Below, one piece after another: positions 8,910 to 18,310 of a stretch of DNA of 49,557 nt (the first letter of the stretch is position 1; each line of letters opens with the position of its first letter). A program made the position numbers and the translations under genes. This stretch comes from Nitrospira sp. Lineage in GTDB: Bacteria; Nitrospirota; Nitrospiria; Nitrospirales; Nitrospiraceae. Under the pieces are notes generated by a model. That model saw nothing but the letters and a program-made list of their open reading frames with translations, had not been told where the DNA came from and did not search any database. Location of the stretch: positions 1 through 49,557 of the forward strand of contig JADYYH010000034.1 in the NCBI GenBank assembly GCA_020853775.1, read 5' to 3'.

Positions 8910-10166
8910 TCACTTCCCCTTTCTCCGCTCTACACTGGCGCCCAACGCTCTGAACTTCTCTTCGAGACGCTCGTAGCCTCGATCGAGGTGATAGACCCGC
9001 GAGACTTCCGTCGTCCCCTCGGCGGCGAGCCCGGCCACGATCAGTCCGGCGCTGGCGCGAAGATCCGAGGCCATGACCGGAGCACCTGTTAACCGTTCTT
9101 TGCCCGTAATGACCACCCGGTTTCCTTCGACTCGAATATCCGCTCCCATACGGCGCAACTCCTCCACATGCATGAACCGGCTCTCGAAAATCGTTTCCGT
9201 GACGACGCTGGTCCCTTCGGCTACCGTCATGAGCGCAACAAACTGCGCCTGCATATCCGTGGGAAAACCAGGGTGCGGACTGGTCCGGACATTCGTCCCC
9301 TTCAAGCGCCCGGTGACCTTGAGGCGAATCCGTTCCTTTTCCTCGATCAACTCCACGCCGCTCTCCCGCAGTTTCATCAACAACGGCTCCATGTGCTCCG
9401 GGCGACAGCAATCAATCACCACCTCACCGCCGGTAATGGCGCCGGCGATAAGATACGTGCCCGCCTCAATTCGGTCGGGAATCACGGCATGATCCGCGCC
9501 ATGTAACTCCGTCACACCCTCAATCGTAATCATGTCCGTGCCCGCCCCGGTGATGCGCGCGCCGCGTTTGATGAGAAAGGCTGCCAGATCGGTGATTTCA
9601 GGTTCTTTCGCCGCATTTTCGAGCACCGTAGTTCCCTCGGCCAGGACGGCTGCCATCATGAGGTTCTCAGTACCGGTCACGCTGGGCGTATCGAAGTAAA
9701 TACGAGCTCCTCTCAAACGACGTGCGGTCGCCTTGATATAGCCGTGCTCGATTTCGACGGTCGCGCCCATTTTTTCCAAGCCCGCGAGGTGGAAGTTGAC
9801 CGGGCGAGACCCGATCGCACAACCGCCTGGAAGCGACACCTTCGCCTCACCTAGCCTGGCCACCAGGGGTCCCAGCACTAAGACGGAGGCCCGCATGGTT
9901 CGAACAAGATCGTACGGCGCTTCCGTGGAAGCAATCGCCTGCGCCTGCACAACCGTATGATTCACCTCCTGCGCGACGGAGATGCCCAGCATGCCGAGCA
10001 ACTTCCCCATCGTGAGTACATCGACGACCCGAGGCATATTCGAAAGCACACACTCGCCGCCGCCAAGAATGGTCGACGCGAGAATCGGCAGCGCGGCGTT
10101 TTTCGCCCCGCTGGTGCGCACTTCCCCTCGTAACGGCCTGCCACCCTGGATAATGATTTGGTCCAT
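8910..10166 (-). CDS. murA: UDP-N-acetylglucosamine 1-carboxyvinyltransferase MurA
   Basis: Transfers enolpyruvate from PEP to UDP-GlcNAc, the first committed step of peptidoglycan synthesis, in the cytoplasm. The 418 residues fit the family. The catalytic, fosfomycin-reactive cysteine is present as C116 in [13 protein letters not shown]22 and N23 of SGAKNAALP are also conserved. The ATG at 10166 follows the prmC stop by 5 bp, and hisG begins at its stop, so it is coupled into the prfA-prmC-murA-his transcript. The grouping of MurA with translation-release and histidine genes is common in some phyla and need not be functional. Confidence 0.96.
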   Translation of the reverse strand: MDQIIIQGGRPLRGEVRTSGAKNAALPILASTILGGGECVLSNMPRVVDVLTMGKLLGMLGISVAQEVNHTVVQAQAIASTEAPYDLVRTMRASVLVLGPLVARLGEAKVSLPGGCAIGSRPVNFHLAGLEKMGATVEIEHGYIKATARRLRGARIYFDTPSVTGTENLMMAAVLAEGTTVLENAAKEPEITDLAAFLIKRGARITGAGTDMITIEGVTELHGADHAVIPDRIEAGTYLIAGAITGGEVVIDCCRPEHMEPLLMKLRESGVELIEEKERIRLKVTGRLKGTNVRTSPHPGFPTDMQAQFVALMTVAEGTSVVTETIFESRFMHVEELRRMGADIRVEGNRVVITGKERLTGAPVMASDLRASAGLIVAGLAAEGTTEVSRVYHLDRGYERLEEKFRALGASVERRKGK

Positions 10167-10171
10167 GAGAA

Positions 10172-11137
10172 TTAAGAAGACGATCTGCTCGTTGCCGTTT
10201 GGATGCTTGGTTGACCGCTCTGAGGATTCCTCCCCTCTTCTTTTTTCTCGAAACAGACCACGCGGTCAATGCCACCTTCGTCCCGCAGAACATCGTAGGT
10301 GCGAAACCATCCGCTTTCCTCGGCCTCGCGGCAGACCGCCGCCGCCTGACCAAGGCCCACTTCCAGCAGCAGCACACCATCCGACTTCAAATAGACGGGA
10401 GCTTGCTGCAGAAGCCGACGATGCACATCCATTCCATCGGGCCCGCCGGCTAACGCCAAATGCGGCTCGAAACATCGCACTTCCGGTTGGAGCGTCACCA
10501 GATCGAGGTCGGGGATATAGGGAGGATTCGACACAATGACGTCAATTTGACTCACGAACCCACACTCGGCCAACGGCGCAAGGAGATCCCCCTGCATACA
10601 TTCAATTCGTGCATCGAGTCCGTGTTGTTCCATATTGGCCTGCGCCACAGCCAATGCATCAGCCGAGGCATCGATCGCCAGCACTCGCGCGTCAGGCAGG
10701 GCCGATGCCACAGACACAGCCAGGCAACCGGACCCGGTTCCCACATCCACCACTATCGCGGCGGGATTCTGCCCGCACCGACGGATCGCCTCTCGAACCA
10801 ATAAGACACTCTCCGGCCGTGGAATAAGGACAGCGGATGTGACACGGAATTCCCGCCCGCAAAACTCCTGCGTACCCAGCAGATACTGCAGCGGCTCACG
10901 GTTGGCCCGCCGTGCGACGAGCGCTAGCACCCTCGCATAGTCCAGCGCCGGCACCGGACGCTCGGCCTTCACCCGCTGCATGAGCGGCGAGAGATGCAGC
11001 ACATGCTCCAACAGCCAGGCAGCCTCCAATGCCGGCTGCTCGATACCGGCCGCATGCAGACTCCGTTCAGCCTCAGCCAGCATGGAACGGATGGTAACTG
11101 CGGAAGTGGCGGCAATGCCGAGCTGCTCCGTACTCAT
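10172..11137 (-). CDS. prmC: Release factor glutamine methyltransferase PrmC (HemK)
   Basis: SAM-dependent N5-glutamine methyltransferase acting on the GGQ glutamine of class I release factors. The SAM-binding motif [12 protein letters not shown] lies around 129-140 and the substrate-glutamine motif NPPY at 204-207; the N-terminal helical domain with EPLQYLLG is present. The C-terminal 20 residues are Ser/Gln-rich. The length of 321 is slightly above average. The ATG at 11137 overlaps the prfA stop (ATGA), directly pairing the enzyme with its substrate gene. Confidence 0.95.
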   Translation of the reverse strand: MSTEQLGIAATSAVTIRSMLAEAERSLHAAGIEQPALEAAWLLEHVLHLSPLMQRVKAERPVPALDYARVLALVARRANREPLQYLLGTQEFCGREFRVTSAVLIPRPESVLLVREAIRRCGQNPAAIVVDVGTGSGCLAVSVASALPDARVLAIDASADALAVAQANMEQHGLDARIECMQGDLLAPLAECGFVSQIDVIVSNPPYIPDLDLVTLQPEVRCFEPHLALAGGPDGMDVHRRLLQQAPVYLKSDGVLLLEVGLGQAAAVCREAEESGWFRTYDVLRDEGGIDRVVCFEKKEEGRNPQSGQPSIQTATSRSSS

Positions 11138-12216
11138 TTCACTTCCAAGGAGGCTACATGTTCATAGTGCGCGCGTAGCGCCTGAACAATCTCTTCCAGA
11201 TCACCCGCCAAGACTTGATCGAGCTTGTGGACCGTCAGGCCGATGCGATGATCGGTCACACGGTTCTGAGGGAAGTTGTAGGTGCGGATCTTTTCGCTTC
11301 GATCACCCGTTCCCACCTGCGATTTCCGGTTTTGTGCGATTTCCGCATCCTGTTTTTCACGCTCAGCTTCGACAATGCGCGCCCGCAAATTCCGCATGGC
11401 TTTGGTTCGATTCTTGAGCTGCGACCGCTCATCCTGGCAGCTGACAACCACACCGGTTGGAATGTGCGTAATGCGGACCGCCGAATAGGTCGTATTGACA
11501 CTCTGCCCGCCCGCACCTGACGAACAAAACGTGTCGATACGCAAATCCTTCGGATCGATATGCACCTCGACTTCATCCACCTCCGGCATGACCGCAACCG
11601 TCACCGTCGAGGTATGAATTCTTCCACTGGCTTCCGTGGTCGGTACCCGCTGCACACGGTGCACTCCGCTTTCGTACCGGAGACGCCCGTACGCGCCCTT
11701 CCCTTCGAGTAGAGCGATCACCTCTCGATAACCACCAATTCCGGTCTCAGACGCATCGACGACTTCTAACTTGAGCCGATTGCGCTCGGCATATTTGAGA
11801 TACATCCGGAACAGATCTCCGGCAAACAGGGCTGCCTCATCCCCACCCGTTCCAGCTCGAATTTCGAGAAACATATTCTTCTCGTCGCGCGGATCCTTCG
11901 GAGTGAGAAAGTCTTTAGCGCGATGCTCGAGATCCAGCACCTGCTGCTGGAGATGGTCACTTTCTTCCGCAAACAGCTGCTTCATGTCCGCCCCTGTCGA
12001 GGCGTCCTGGAGCATGGCAGATACTTCGTCCAGCTGCTTCTTCGCCTCGCAGTAGGCGACAAATTGAAGCGCCGGCTCTTCCAACTCTGTCCGCTCCTTG
12101 TTCAGCTTGTGGATCATCCCCGGCTGATTAAGGACAGACGGATCCATGAGCTGATTGGTCAACTCTTGGAAGCGCGCAGCCATGCCTTCCCACTTCTTGA
12201 TCAGCCCGTCTTCCAT
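11134..12216 (-). CDS. prfA: Peptide chain release factor 1 (RF1)
   Basis: Recognises UAA and UAG in the ribosomal A site and triggers release of the peptide. From the ATG at 12216 it has 360 residues, the usual length. GGQ lies at 236-238 in [11 protein letters not shown]. The codon-reading tripeptide position (PxT, PAT in E. coli) reads PTT at 192-194 in [10 protein letters not shown], which keeps it on the RF1 side rather than RF2 (SPF). No programmed frameshift is present. The frame extends to 12294, but those codons overlap the rpmE terminator. It heads the run to prmC, murA and the his genes. Confidence 0.95.
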   Translation of the reverse strand: MEDGLIKKWEGMAARFQELTNQLMDPSVLNQPGMIHKLNKERTELEEPALQFVAYCEAKKQLDEVSAMLQDASTGADMKQLFAEESDHLQQQVLDLEHRAKDFLTPKDPRDEKNMFLEIRAGTGGDEAALFAGDLFRMYLKYAERNRLKLEVVDASETGIGGYREVIALLEGKGAYGRLRYESGVHRVQRVPTTEASGRIHTSTVTVAVMPEVDEVEVHIDPKDLRIDTFCSSGAGGQSVNTTYSAVRITHIPTGVVVSCQDERSQLKNRTKAMRNLRARIVEAEREKQDAEIAQNRKSQVGTGDRSEKIRTYNFPQNRVTDHRIGLTVHKLDQVLAGDLEEIVQALRAHYEHVASLEVK

Positions 12217-12250
12217 GTCCCGCCCATTCCGGCCGTAGCCCGCTTTACCC

Positions 12251-12291
12251 CAAAAAACAAGAGACCCTGCCCCAAAAGGAAGCAGGGTCTC
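12251..12291 (-). terminator. Rho-independent terminator after rpmE
   Basis: A 10-bp perfect stem, GAGACCCTGC (12261-12270) with GCAGGGTCTC (12282-12291), and an 11-nt loop. On the minus strand it is followed by a T-rich run (complement of 12252-12260, TTGTTTTTT). It lies 20 bp beyond the rpmE stop and just before prfA, so it separates rho-rpmE from the prfA run. Confidence 0.9.
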
Positions 12292-12311
12292 CATGATGTC
12301 CTGACTGAGGC

Positions 12312-12518
12312 CTACTTATCTTTCTTGGCGTACTTCTTCTTGAACCGTTCGACACGCCCTTCGGTATCGACGATTTTCTGAGTTCCCGTAAAGAAGGGAT
12401 GACACCCGGCACAAATGTCGACCTTGATGTTTCCGATGGTGGATCGCGTCTTGAACGTGTTCCCGCAGGCACAATGCACAGTCGCTTCACGGTAGACTGG
12501 ATGAATTCCCTTTTGCAT
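12312..12518 (-). CDS. rpmE: 50S ribosomal protein L31, zinc-binding type
   Basis: Structural protein of the large ribosomal subunit at the bridge to the small subunit. The 68 residues from ATG at 12518 ([19 protein letters not shown]) carry the four-cysteine zinc site C16, C18, C36, C39, so this is the C-plus form rather than the zinc-free paralogue. The tail is lysine-rich. GGAG lies just upstream. It follows rho by about 100 bp and is closed by the hairpin at 12251-12291. Confidence 0.95.
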   Translation of the reverse strand: MQKGIHPVYREATVHCACGNTFKTRSTIGNIKVDICAGCHPFFTGTQKIVDTEGRVERFKKKYAKKDK

Positions 12519-12618
12519 ACGAGCTCCTCTACTGCCCTTGATTCGTTGACTCGCCCGGTCCTGCTCGCCAGGGTGCACGACTTTACACTGGAGTGCCCCA
12601 CACTGGCAAGCGCGACAC

Positions 12619-13866
12619 CTAACGATTCATGGATTGCAAAAATTCCTGATTGGTTTTGGTGCCGCCGATCTTGTCCATTAAGAACTCCATAGCTTCCATC
12701 GTCCCCAACGGGCTCAACACCTTCCGCAGGATCCACATCTTGTTCAAGCGATCGCGGTCGACCAGCAACTCTTCCTTGCGGGTCCCGGACTGACTGATAT
12801 CGATCGCCGGGAACAAACGCTTGTCGGCCAGGCGACGATCCAAGTGTACTTCCATGTTACCAGTTCCCTTGAATTCTTCGAAGATCACATCGTCCATGCG
12901 GCTGCCGGTATCGATCAGCGCGGTCGCCATGATCGTCAAGCTCCCGCCGTTTTCAATGTTTCTGGCAGCGCCGAAGAATCGTTTCGGACGCTGCAAAGCG
13001 TTGGAATCCAATCCGCCGGAGAGAACCTTTCCGCTGGGAGGGGCAATCGTATTGTATGCCCTGGCCAACCGAGTGATGCTATCGAGGAGGATCACCACAT
13101 CCTTCTTGTGCTCCACCAGCCGCTTCGCCTTTTCCAGCACCATTTCCGCAACCTGAGCATGGCGCTGTGCCGGTTCGTCGAATGTAGAACTGATGACTTC
13201 GGCTTTCACTTGCCGCTGCCAGTCTGTGACTTCTTCAGGTCGCTCATCAATTAACAGGACAATAAGCGTGACTTCCTTGTGATTTTTCAAAATCGCGCGG
13301 GCGATCGCCTGCAGCAGCATGGTTTTTCCGGTTCGCGGCGCGGCGACGATCAGGCCGCGCTGCCCTTTGCCGATCGGCGTCGTGAGATCCATGACACGCG
13401 TGCAGTACTCTTCCCGGTCAAATTCGAGATTGAGGCGCTCTTCAGGATAGAGGGGGGTCAGGTTATCGAACAGGATCTTGTCACGCGCGACTTCAGGATC
13501 CTCATAGTTAACCTTCTCCACCTTGAGCAAAGCGAAATAACGCTCGCTCTCCTTGGGCGGACGTATTTGCCCCGACACAATATCGCCCGTCCGGAGGTTG
13601 AATCGGCGAATCTGTGAGGGGGAGATATAGATATCGTCAGGCCCAGGGAGATAGTTCGAGTCAGGTGCGCGCAGAAACCCAAAACCATCCGGCAAGGTCT
13701 CCAGCACTCCTTCGCCAAACACAACACCGTTTTTCTCAGTCTGTGCTTGGAGAATGGCAAAAATGAGCTCCTGCTTGCGCAAGTTTGCCGCCCCCTCAAT
13801 CTTCAGATCCCGCGCCACCTCATTCAGGTCGGCAATCGACTTCTGCTTGAGTTCCGCGAGATGCAT
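12619..13866 (-). CDS. rho: Transcription termination factor Rho
   Basis: Hexameric RNA-dependent ATPase helicase that ends transcription at C-rich unstructured RNA. The 415 residues show the N-terminal Rho-N helix domain (1-45), the cold-shock-like RNA-binding fold with GFGFLR at 61-66, the Walker A segment within [12 protein letters not shown] (171-182), [13 protein letters not shown], and the Walker B region [17 protein letters not shown] 13866 is preferred over the one 24 bp upstream because AAAGGGG sits 5 nt before it. Upstream is a ~300-nt leader with its own promoter (14178-14206), which fits the autoregulation known for rho in other bacteria. rpmE follows. Confidence 0.96.
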   Translation of the reverse strand: MHLAELKQKSIADLNEVARDLKIEGAANLRKQELIFAILQAQTEKNGVVFGEGVLETLPDGFGFLRAPDSNYLPGPDDIYISPSQIRRFNLRTGDIVSGQIRPPKESERYFALLKVEKVNYEDPEVARDKILFDNLTPLYPEERLNLEFDREEYCTRVMDLTTPIGKGQRGLIVAAPRTGKTMLLQAIARAILKNHKEVTLIVLLIDERPEEVTDWQRQVKAEVISSTFDEPAQRHAQVAEMVLEKAKRLVEHKKDVVILLDSITRLARAYNTIAPPSGKVLSGGLDSNALQRPKRFFGAARNIENGGSLTIMATALIDTGSRMDDVIFEEFKGTGNMEVHLDRRLADKRLFPAIDISQSGTRKEELLVDRDRLNKMWILRKVLSPLGTMEAMEFLMDKIGGTKTNQEFLQSMNR

Positions 13867-14170
13867 AACTTCCCCTTTAACCTGTGTCATACCTCTTCCC
13901 TATCGGGCTCTCAACCCGACAGCTCCCCAAAATGAGAAAAACGATTTAGTGGTCATGAACGAATTCACGGAAGTGATTGTCTAGATGTCGACCTGCTGGT
14001 TGTCTACGGCAGGATGGTTCGATGAAGGTGTTGTCGATTTAGATTTTGCGGAAATGAAAACAACCCACTATTGCACAACTGCCGCTGCACTGCCCTTGGG
14101 AATTTATGCTTGAGATGGGTCTCGGAAGCTGATGCACAGAAGGTAAAGCAATTTCTACAAATCGCGAAGT
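13867..14170 (-). promoter_or_regulatory. Long rho leader (5' untranslated region)
   Basis: From the expected start near 14170 to the rho ATG is about 300 nt with no convincing gene. Just before the first possible ribosome site there is an 8-bp stem (13900-13907 with 13915-13922, one G-U pair). The region is lower in GC than the flanking genes. A leader of this size is consistent with Rho-dependent attenuation of rho itself, as known in E. coli; that role here is inference. Confidence 0.5.
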
Positions 14171-14177
14171 TGAGCTA

Positions 14178-14206
14178 ATTTTAGCGCCGACCCCGAACAT
14201 TGTCAA
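14178..14206 (-). promoter_or_regulatory. Sigma70-type promoter of rho
   Basis: On the minus strand TTGACA (14206-14201) and TAAAAT (14183-14178) are separated by exactly 17 bp, a near-consensus primary-sigma promoter. It points at rho, about 310 bp away. The stretch 14207-14378 beyond it holds no gene that I can support. Confidence 0.75.
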
Positions 14207-14378
14207 TAGATTAACGTCTGATCCGTCGTCCTTCGAACCACAACACACCTTCTTACTAGCCCCACAACGCTCCGACCGTTACATACCAGTCTCCTTAATA
14301 AGTAAACCCCAAGTGTGGACGGGCATCTCGGTTGCAGGCCGTGGAGTGATATGTTAAAGATCGCGCGGGGAAATTTTC

Positions 14379-14792
14379 ATGGCCAAATCAGACAACGACA
14401 CACCGGATCGCATATTTACGTTGGCCGAAGCCAACGAACTCCTCCCTCAACTCAATCAGCGATTTGCCTCGGTACGCCGGGCGAAAACCGTTATCGCGAG
14501 CACGAAGGAGGAGGTGAGCAAAGCCAGCGCGCAGGCCGCGTCAGGCGGCGGAAGCCCCGTTGGAGCGCTCTATATCCGAGCCCTCCACGAGATCAGCGGA
14601 AGCCTTCAGGCGATTCACGAACTCGGCGTGGTCATCAAAGACGTCGATCTCGGGCTATGTGACTTTCCATATAAGCTCGAAGGTCGTGTGGTCTATCTGT
14701 GCTGGAAGTTCGGTGAGGATGAAATTCGATGGTGGCACGAGACTTCCTGTGGATATAAAGATCGCCACCCGCTTGACGAAACCTCTAGCTAG
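14379..14792 (+). CDS. DUF2203 family protein
   Basis: Conserved small protein of unknown function. The 137 residues begin FTLAEANELLPQL, have a helical first half, and end with the family pattern GLCDFPYKLEGRVVYLCWKFGEDEIRWWHE followed by GYKDRHPL. It is predicted cytoplasmic, with no signal or membrane segment. Family members are typically single-domain proteins; no biochemical role is known to me. The ATG follows a GGGGA site. A YCII-like gene lies 18 bp downstream, probably in the same transcript. It is divergent from rho across about 170 bp. Confidence 0.85.
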   Translation: MAKSDNDTPDRIFTLAEANELLPQLNQRFASVRRAKTVIASTKEEVSKASAQAASGGGSPVGALYIRALHEISGSLQAIHELGVVIKDVDLGLCDFPYKLEGRVVYLCWKFGEDEIRWWHETSCGYKDRHPLDETSS

Positions 14793-14810
14793 CAAAGGAC
14801 TGTGCCCTCC

Positions 14811-15098
14811 ATGACATTCGTCATCCTTGGCTTTGATGGGCCCGACGGCCAAGCAAAACGCAAAATTCATCGCACCGCTCATCTGACCGGACTGGAGCCA
14901 TTGAACCGCGCAGGGCGAGTGCTCTTAGCCGGCCCGTTCACTGATCAGGCAGGGAGCCTGATCATCATAGAGGCAGATTCTCTCGAAGAAGCCAAGCGGA
15001 TCGCCCAAGAAGACCCCTACACAGTGCACGGAATTTTCGAACGCGTGGAAGTCCATCCCTTCCAACAGGTACTTCCCGCTTCACAATCGCACACGTAA
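14811..15098 (+). CDS. YCII-related domain protein
   Basis: Small ferredoxin-like alpha+beta barrel protein of the YciI family, about 95 residues. Seen in it: MTFVILGFDGPDG at the start, then RAGRVLLAGPFTDQAGSLIIIEADSLEEAKRIAQEDPY, the hallmark pattern of the family, and a C-terminal strand FERVEVHPFQQV. Some relatives act as dehydrohalogenase-like enzymes but the substrate here is unknown. Start is uncertain between GTG 14802 and ATG 14811; AAAGGA at 14794-14799 serves either, and the ATG matches the usual family start. Confidence 0.85.
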   Translation: MTFVILGFDGPDGQAKRKIHRTAHLTGLEPLNRAGRVLLAGPFTDQAGSLIIIEADSLEEAKRIAQEDPYTVHGIFERVEVHPFQQVLPASQSHT

Positions 15099-15193
15099 TC
15101 AACGTTCTTCAGGGACCCGAGGTGAGTTACTCGCAGCAAGAGTAAGCACCTACGTCCCACTTACACTGGGTAGCGTCCCGCATATTCCTCAGA

Positions 15194-15223
15194 TTGACAA
15201 CCCGAAAGATCGCCACCTATAAT
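15194..15223 (+). promoter_or_regulatory. Consensus sigma70 promoter of the 2-oxoacid oxidoreductase operon
   Basis: TTGACA (15194-15199) and a perfect TATAAT (15218-15223) with an 18-bp spacer. It lies in the 333-bp gap between the YCII gene and the first oxidoreductase gene, giving an untranslated leader of about 200 nt. No other gene or RNA is recognisable in that gap. The strength of the match fits a central-metabolism operon expressed at high level. Confidence 0.8.
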
Positions 15224-15431
15224 GCGCACTTAGCGCCGTTTGTGAAAGCCGAATCACTCTAGTTCAAAAGACCTAACGGCCTTCTCCAGCGCTGGCCCTA
15301 AATTTCCCCAAAGTGGGCCTTCTGCCGTGTTGCAGAGAAACATCGAGAAAGCATAGAGTGACTTGACCCCACGCTTTAACCGAGGGTGTCCCTTCTCCAA
15401 GTTGTTAACCCCCAAAAGAGAGCAGGTTCGA

Positions 15432-16067
15432 ATGACTCAGTATCGCGTGTTACCAGGCCCAGAGCACTTCCTGCCACCGGCAGCAGCCTCCATGGGGATC
15501 TATCTCCCCAATCCAGGCGAGGCACATATCAACGGCGTGATCGTTCCTGAAGAAAAAGCCTACGAAGAAGCGGCACGCCAGTTCCTGATGGCACAGGTAC
15601 CGACCATTTTCCCGGGCCCCTTAGTCTTGTGGGCCTGGAACGAAAAGGCCGCTAAGAAGGCCGCTGCCGTCAGAAAGCTGTACGAAATTTTGAAGGAGTG
15701 CGTTCAGCCCGGGCAGAAACCGATGCTGATTCCTATGCCGGACTATCGTCCCAAGTATCCGAAGATCAATCCCGAAGTGGAAATCAATCCCAACCACCCG
15801 AACCTGACCATCTGGCATAACAAGATTGACTGCTGCATGTTCATCGGGGTGCACTGCCACCAGGCGAATCTGTCGCTTAAGATCATCCGGGGCGGAACGT
15901 CCTGCTATACCGTCGCGATGTGCGCCCAGGCAGGACATGAAGATGCCATGCTCTCCTTTAGAGATGCCTCTGTGGAGAAAATACTCAAGCTCGGCGAATG
16001 GATCCGTAAACTCAAGGGCACGGTCAAACCGCGGCTGACCACAGCAAAGACCAGCGCGTCAAACTAA
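15432..16067 (+). CDS. Fifth (epsilon-like) subunit of five-subunit 2-oxoacid:ferredoxin oxidoreductase
   Basis: The 211-residue product heads the operon and matches in size and position the extra subunit known from the five-subunit enzymes of Hydrogenobacter and Nitrospira; I recall such proteins being annotated as carbon monoxide dehydrogenase beta-subunit-like. It is cytoplasmic. It is cysteine-rich in the second half: C134, C135, C142, C158 and C164, with TIWHNKIDCC and GVHCHQANLSLKIIRGG. Whether these bind a cluster is unknown. The ATG at 15432 is preferred to the upstream in-frame start at 15363, because AGG lies 5-6 nt before it and the extra codons look non-coding. Confidence 0.75.
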   Translation: MTQYRVLPGPEHFLPPAAASMGIYLPNPGEAHINGVIVPEEKAYEEAARQFLMAQVPTIFPGPLVLWAWNEKAAKKAAAVRKLYEILKECVQPGQKPMLIPMPDYRPKYPKINPEVEINPNHPNLTIWHNKIDCCMFIGVHCHQANLSLKIIRGGTSCYTVAMCAQAGHEDAMLSFRDASVEKILKLGEWIRKLKGTVKPRLTTAKTSASN

Positions 16068-16109
16068 GTGGCTTCAAGCACTTCTAACGATTAAAAGGAG
16101 GCCGAGTCC

Positions 16110-17321
16110 ATGGCGGAAATAAAATCCCACATCGGGACACAGAATAAAAAGGGCCAGACGTATACAGATGCGTGGGAGATGATGCACGAGGCCCCTCGCA
16201 ACCCGTCCTTTTATACCGGCAGCGAGGTTATTAAAGAAGCCTTGCGGCGTGCAAGCTGCGACGTGATGATTGCCTATCCCATCACCCCTCAAAGCGAAGC
16301 TGCTGCCCTCATCGGCGAATTATTTGCTGAAGGCTATATCGGCGACTATTTCCGAGGAGAGAGCGAGTTTGCCGTTATGTCCCAATGCGCCGGCGCTGCC
16401 TTTGGTGGCGCACGGGTGTTCACTACGACCGCAGGACCCGGCACAATGCGCGCGATGGAGAACTTTCCTATGTGGGCAGGTGCGCGTCTGCCGATTCAAA
16501 TGATCGTCACGTGTCGCGGCATCAACTCCCCGTTGTCGATTCAGCCGGATACCATTGAGATTTCCTACCTGTTAAATACAGGCATGCTGGTTTGGCATGC
16601 AGAAACGGCACAGGACTTTTTCGATTGGATCCTCAAAGGCTTCATGGTATCGGAAGAGCCGGAAGTGCATTTACCTCTGGCGCTATGCTGCGACGGCTTC
16701 TTCGTGACCCATACGAAAGACGTCGTGAACCTCACTCCAGCAGATATGTGCCTACCACCTTACGATCCCTACCGCTCACCCGTGCCTTGCATGGACATGG
16801 AGTGTCCGCCGGTCAGAATGATGCGTGACCCGTTCATTATGAAGAGCAACTACATCAGTTATGCCACCCACGCTTCATGGCAACAAGAAATTTGGGCGGC
16901 GGTTGAACGCTCGCGCAAACACACCATCAAGTGGATCAATGGCCTGATCGATACGGAAAACACCGATGCTGAGGTCGTGATTGTTGCGTCAGGCACTGCG
17001 GTCTCGCAGGGGCGAGAAGCTATTCGCCTGCTCGAAGACGAAGGCGTGCGTTGCGGACTGGTGAAGGTAAAGTCACTCCGTCCTTGGCCCGGAGAGGAAA
17101 TTCGCGAGGCCACCAAGAATGCGAAACACATTTTTGTGCCCGAGTTTAACGTGACGGGCTGGTTGGCGAAAGAAATCAAAGCCACCATCCCTAACAGCGA
17201 GCGTGTTCATGCCGGCCCGCATGTGTGTGGCGGAATGACAATGCCGCCAGAAATTATTGCCTCAGAGATCAAAGCGGCTCTAGGCTTGCGCTCCGAGTCA
17301 CTCGCTGGAAGAGGTAGCTGA
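16110..17321 (+). CDS. 2-oxoacid:ferredoxin oxidoreductase alpha subunit
   Basis: Carries the pyrimidine-binding and transketolase-C-like domains of the enzyme that interconverts a 2-oxoacid with acyl-CoA, CO2 and reduced ferredoxin. The family motif YPITPQSEAA (55-64) is present, then FTTTAGPGTMRAMENFPMWAGARLP and SPLSIQPD, and the second domain with VIVASGTAVSQGREAIRLL. At 403 residues it matches the alpha subunit of five-subunit enzymes. Pyruvate versus 2-oxoglutarate use cannot be settled from sequence alone; both occur in the reductive TCA cycle of Nitrospira. A strong AGGAGG lies before the ATG. Confidence 0.9.
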   Translation: MAEIKSHIGTQNKKGQTYTDAWEMMHEAPRNPSFYTGSEVIKEALRRASCDVMIAYPITPQSEAAALIGELFAEGYIGDYFRGESEFAVMSQCAGAAFGGARVFTTTAGPGTMRAMENFPMWAGARLPIQMIVTCRGINSPLSIQPDTIEISYLLNTGMLVWHAETAQDFFDWILKGFMVSEEPEVHLPLALCCDGFFVTHTKDVVNLTPADMCLPPYDPYRSPVPCMDMECPPVRMMRDPFIMKSNYISYATHASWQQEIWAAVERSRKHTIKWINGLIDTENTDAEVVIVASGTAVSQGREAIRLLEDEGVRCGLVKVKSLRPWPGEEIREATKNAKHIFVPEFNVTGWLAKEIKATIPNSERVHAGPHVCGGMTMPPEIIASEIKAALGLRSESLAGRGS

Positions 17322-17390
17322 TAGTAGCTGAGTTGTGACACCGTCCATTGAGCCATCATTACGTGATAGACAAGCCTTGAGGAGGCATAC

Positions 17391-18293
17391 ATGAGCAAAG
17401 AGCGAATCAAAATTTCGCCGGACCTATATGACATCATGCCGTCGGACTATCAGGACCTCGTTCAAAGCGCGACCTATGGGAAAGAGGACCGTGGCTGGAA
17501 AGATATTGGAACCTCTAAAGAACTGATTGAGCAGCACTCCTTGTGCGCCGGTTGCCCTGAATCCATGGCCTTTCGCTATATCCTGGCCTCACTCCCAAAC
17601 CCTGAGGATACGGTGATGGTCGGTTCCACAGGCTGCACCAGCCTCGTGTTTCCCATGGTGGCTGTGCACAACATTCACTCCCTCTTTGGCAATCAAAACG
17701 CCATTGCATCCGGGCTGAAGCGAGCCCTGAGCGTGAGATTCCCTGACCGCGTGAAAGACGTAGTCGTCTTGGCAGGCGATGGTGCGACGGTCGATATCGG
17801 CCTGGACATGACCCTGCAAGCCTGGTTCCGCCAGGAAAAGTTCACGACCATCTGTTTCGACAATGAACTGTACGCCAATACCGGTGGCCAGGAGAGCGGC
17901 CTGATGCAAAAAGGCTTCGTTGCCAAAATGGCCCCGGTTGGAAAACTGTTCGACAAAGTCCGTTTGCCTGAAATTGCCCGAGAGTCCGGCTGTCACTACG
18001 TCGTTAACTGCACAGTGAGCAAGCCGTCACTTGTGGAAAAGGTGATTCGGAATTCCGTCCTCATTGCACGTGAAATTGGACCTACGTATATCCAGCTGTA
18101 CACGCCGTGCATCCTTGAAATCGGCAAGAACAGCATGGAAGGCCTCCAGGAAATGCGTGACTCTGAAAAGCCAACTGAGCGATTTGCTTATAAAGAGTAT
18201 GTCAGCGAACCGGCGAAGCAGTTCCTGGCTGAACTAGCTGCTAAGGACAAGGAACGCAAAGCCGCCGCAAAACAGTTAGCGGGAAAAGCTTAA
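17391..18293 (+). CDS. 2-oxoacid:ferredoxin oxidoreductase beta subunit (TPP-binding)
   Basis: Binds thiamine diphosphate and the proximal 4Fe-4S cluster. The TPP/Mg motif is GDGATVDIGLDMTLQAW (129-145) followed by DNELYANTGGQ. The four conserved cluster cysteines of the family map to C52, C55, C82 and C240. At 300 residues it is the usual beta-subunit size; the last 30 are Lys/Ala-rich. AGGAGG lies before the ATG at 17391, 69 bp after the alpha subunit. The gamma gene follows after 17 bp. Confidence 0.93.
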   Translation: MSKERIKISPDLYDIMPSDYQDLVQSATYGKEDRGWKDIGTSKELIEQHSLCAGCPESMAFRYILASLPNPEDTVMVGSTGCTSLVFPMVAVHNIHSLFGNQNAIASGLKRALSVRFPDRVKDVVVLAGDGATVDIGLDMTLQAWFRQEKFTTICFDNELYANTGGQESGLMQKGFVAKMAPVGKLFDKVRLPEIARESGCHYVVNCTVSKPSLVEKVIRNSVLIAREIGPTYIQLYTPCILEIGKNSMEGLQEMRDSEKPTERFAYKEYVSEPAKQFLAELAAKDKERKAAAKQLAGKA

Positions 18294-18310
18294 GGAATCG
18301 GAGGTCGCTC

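Noticed and set aside
8914-9411. N-terminal extension of the hisG frame
   Set aside because: It overlaps murA in another frame, reads as Arg/Gly-rich noise, and the HisG homology begins at the GTG at 8907-8913.
14039-14248. 69-codon frame upstream of rho
   Set aside because: It spans the near-consensus rho promoter, lacks a ribosome site and matches nothing.
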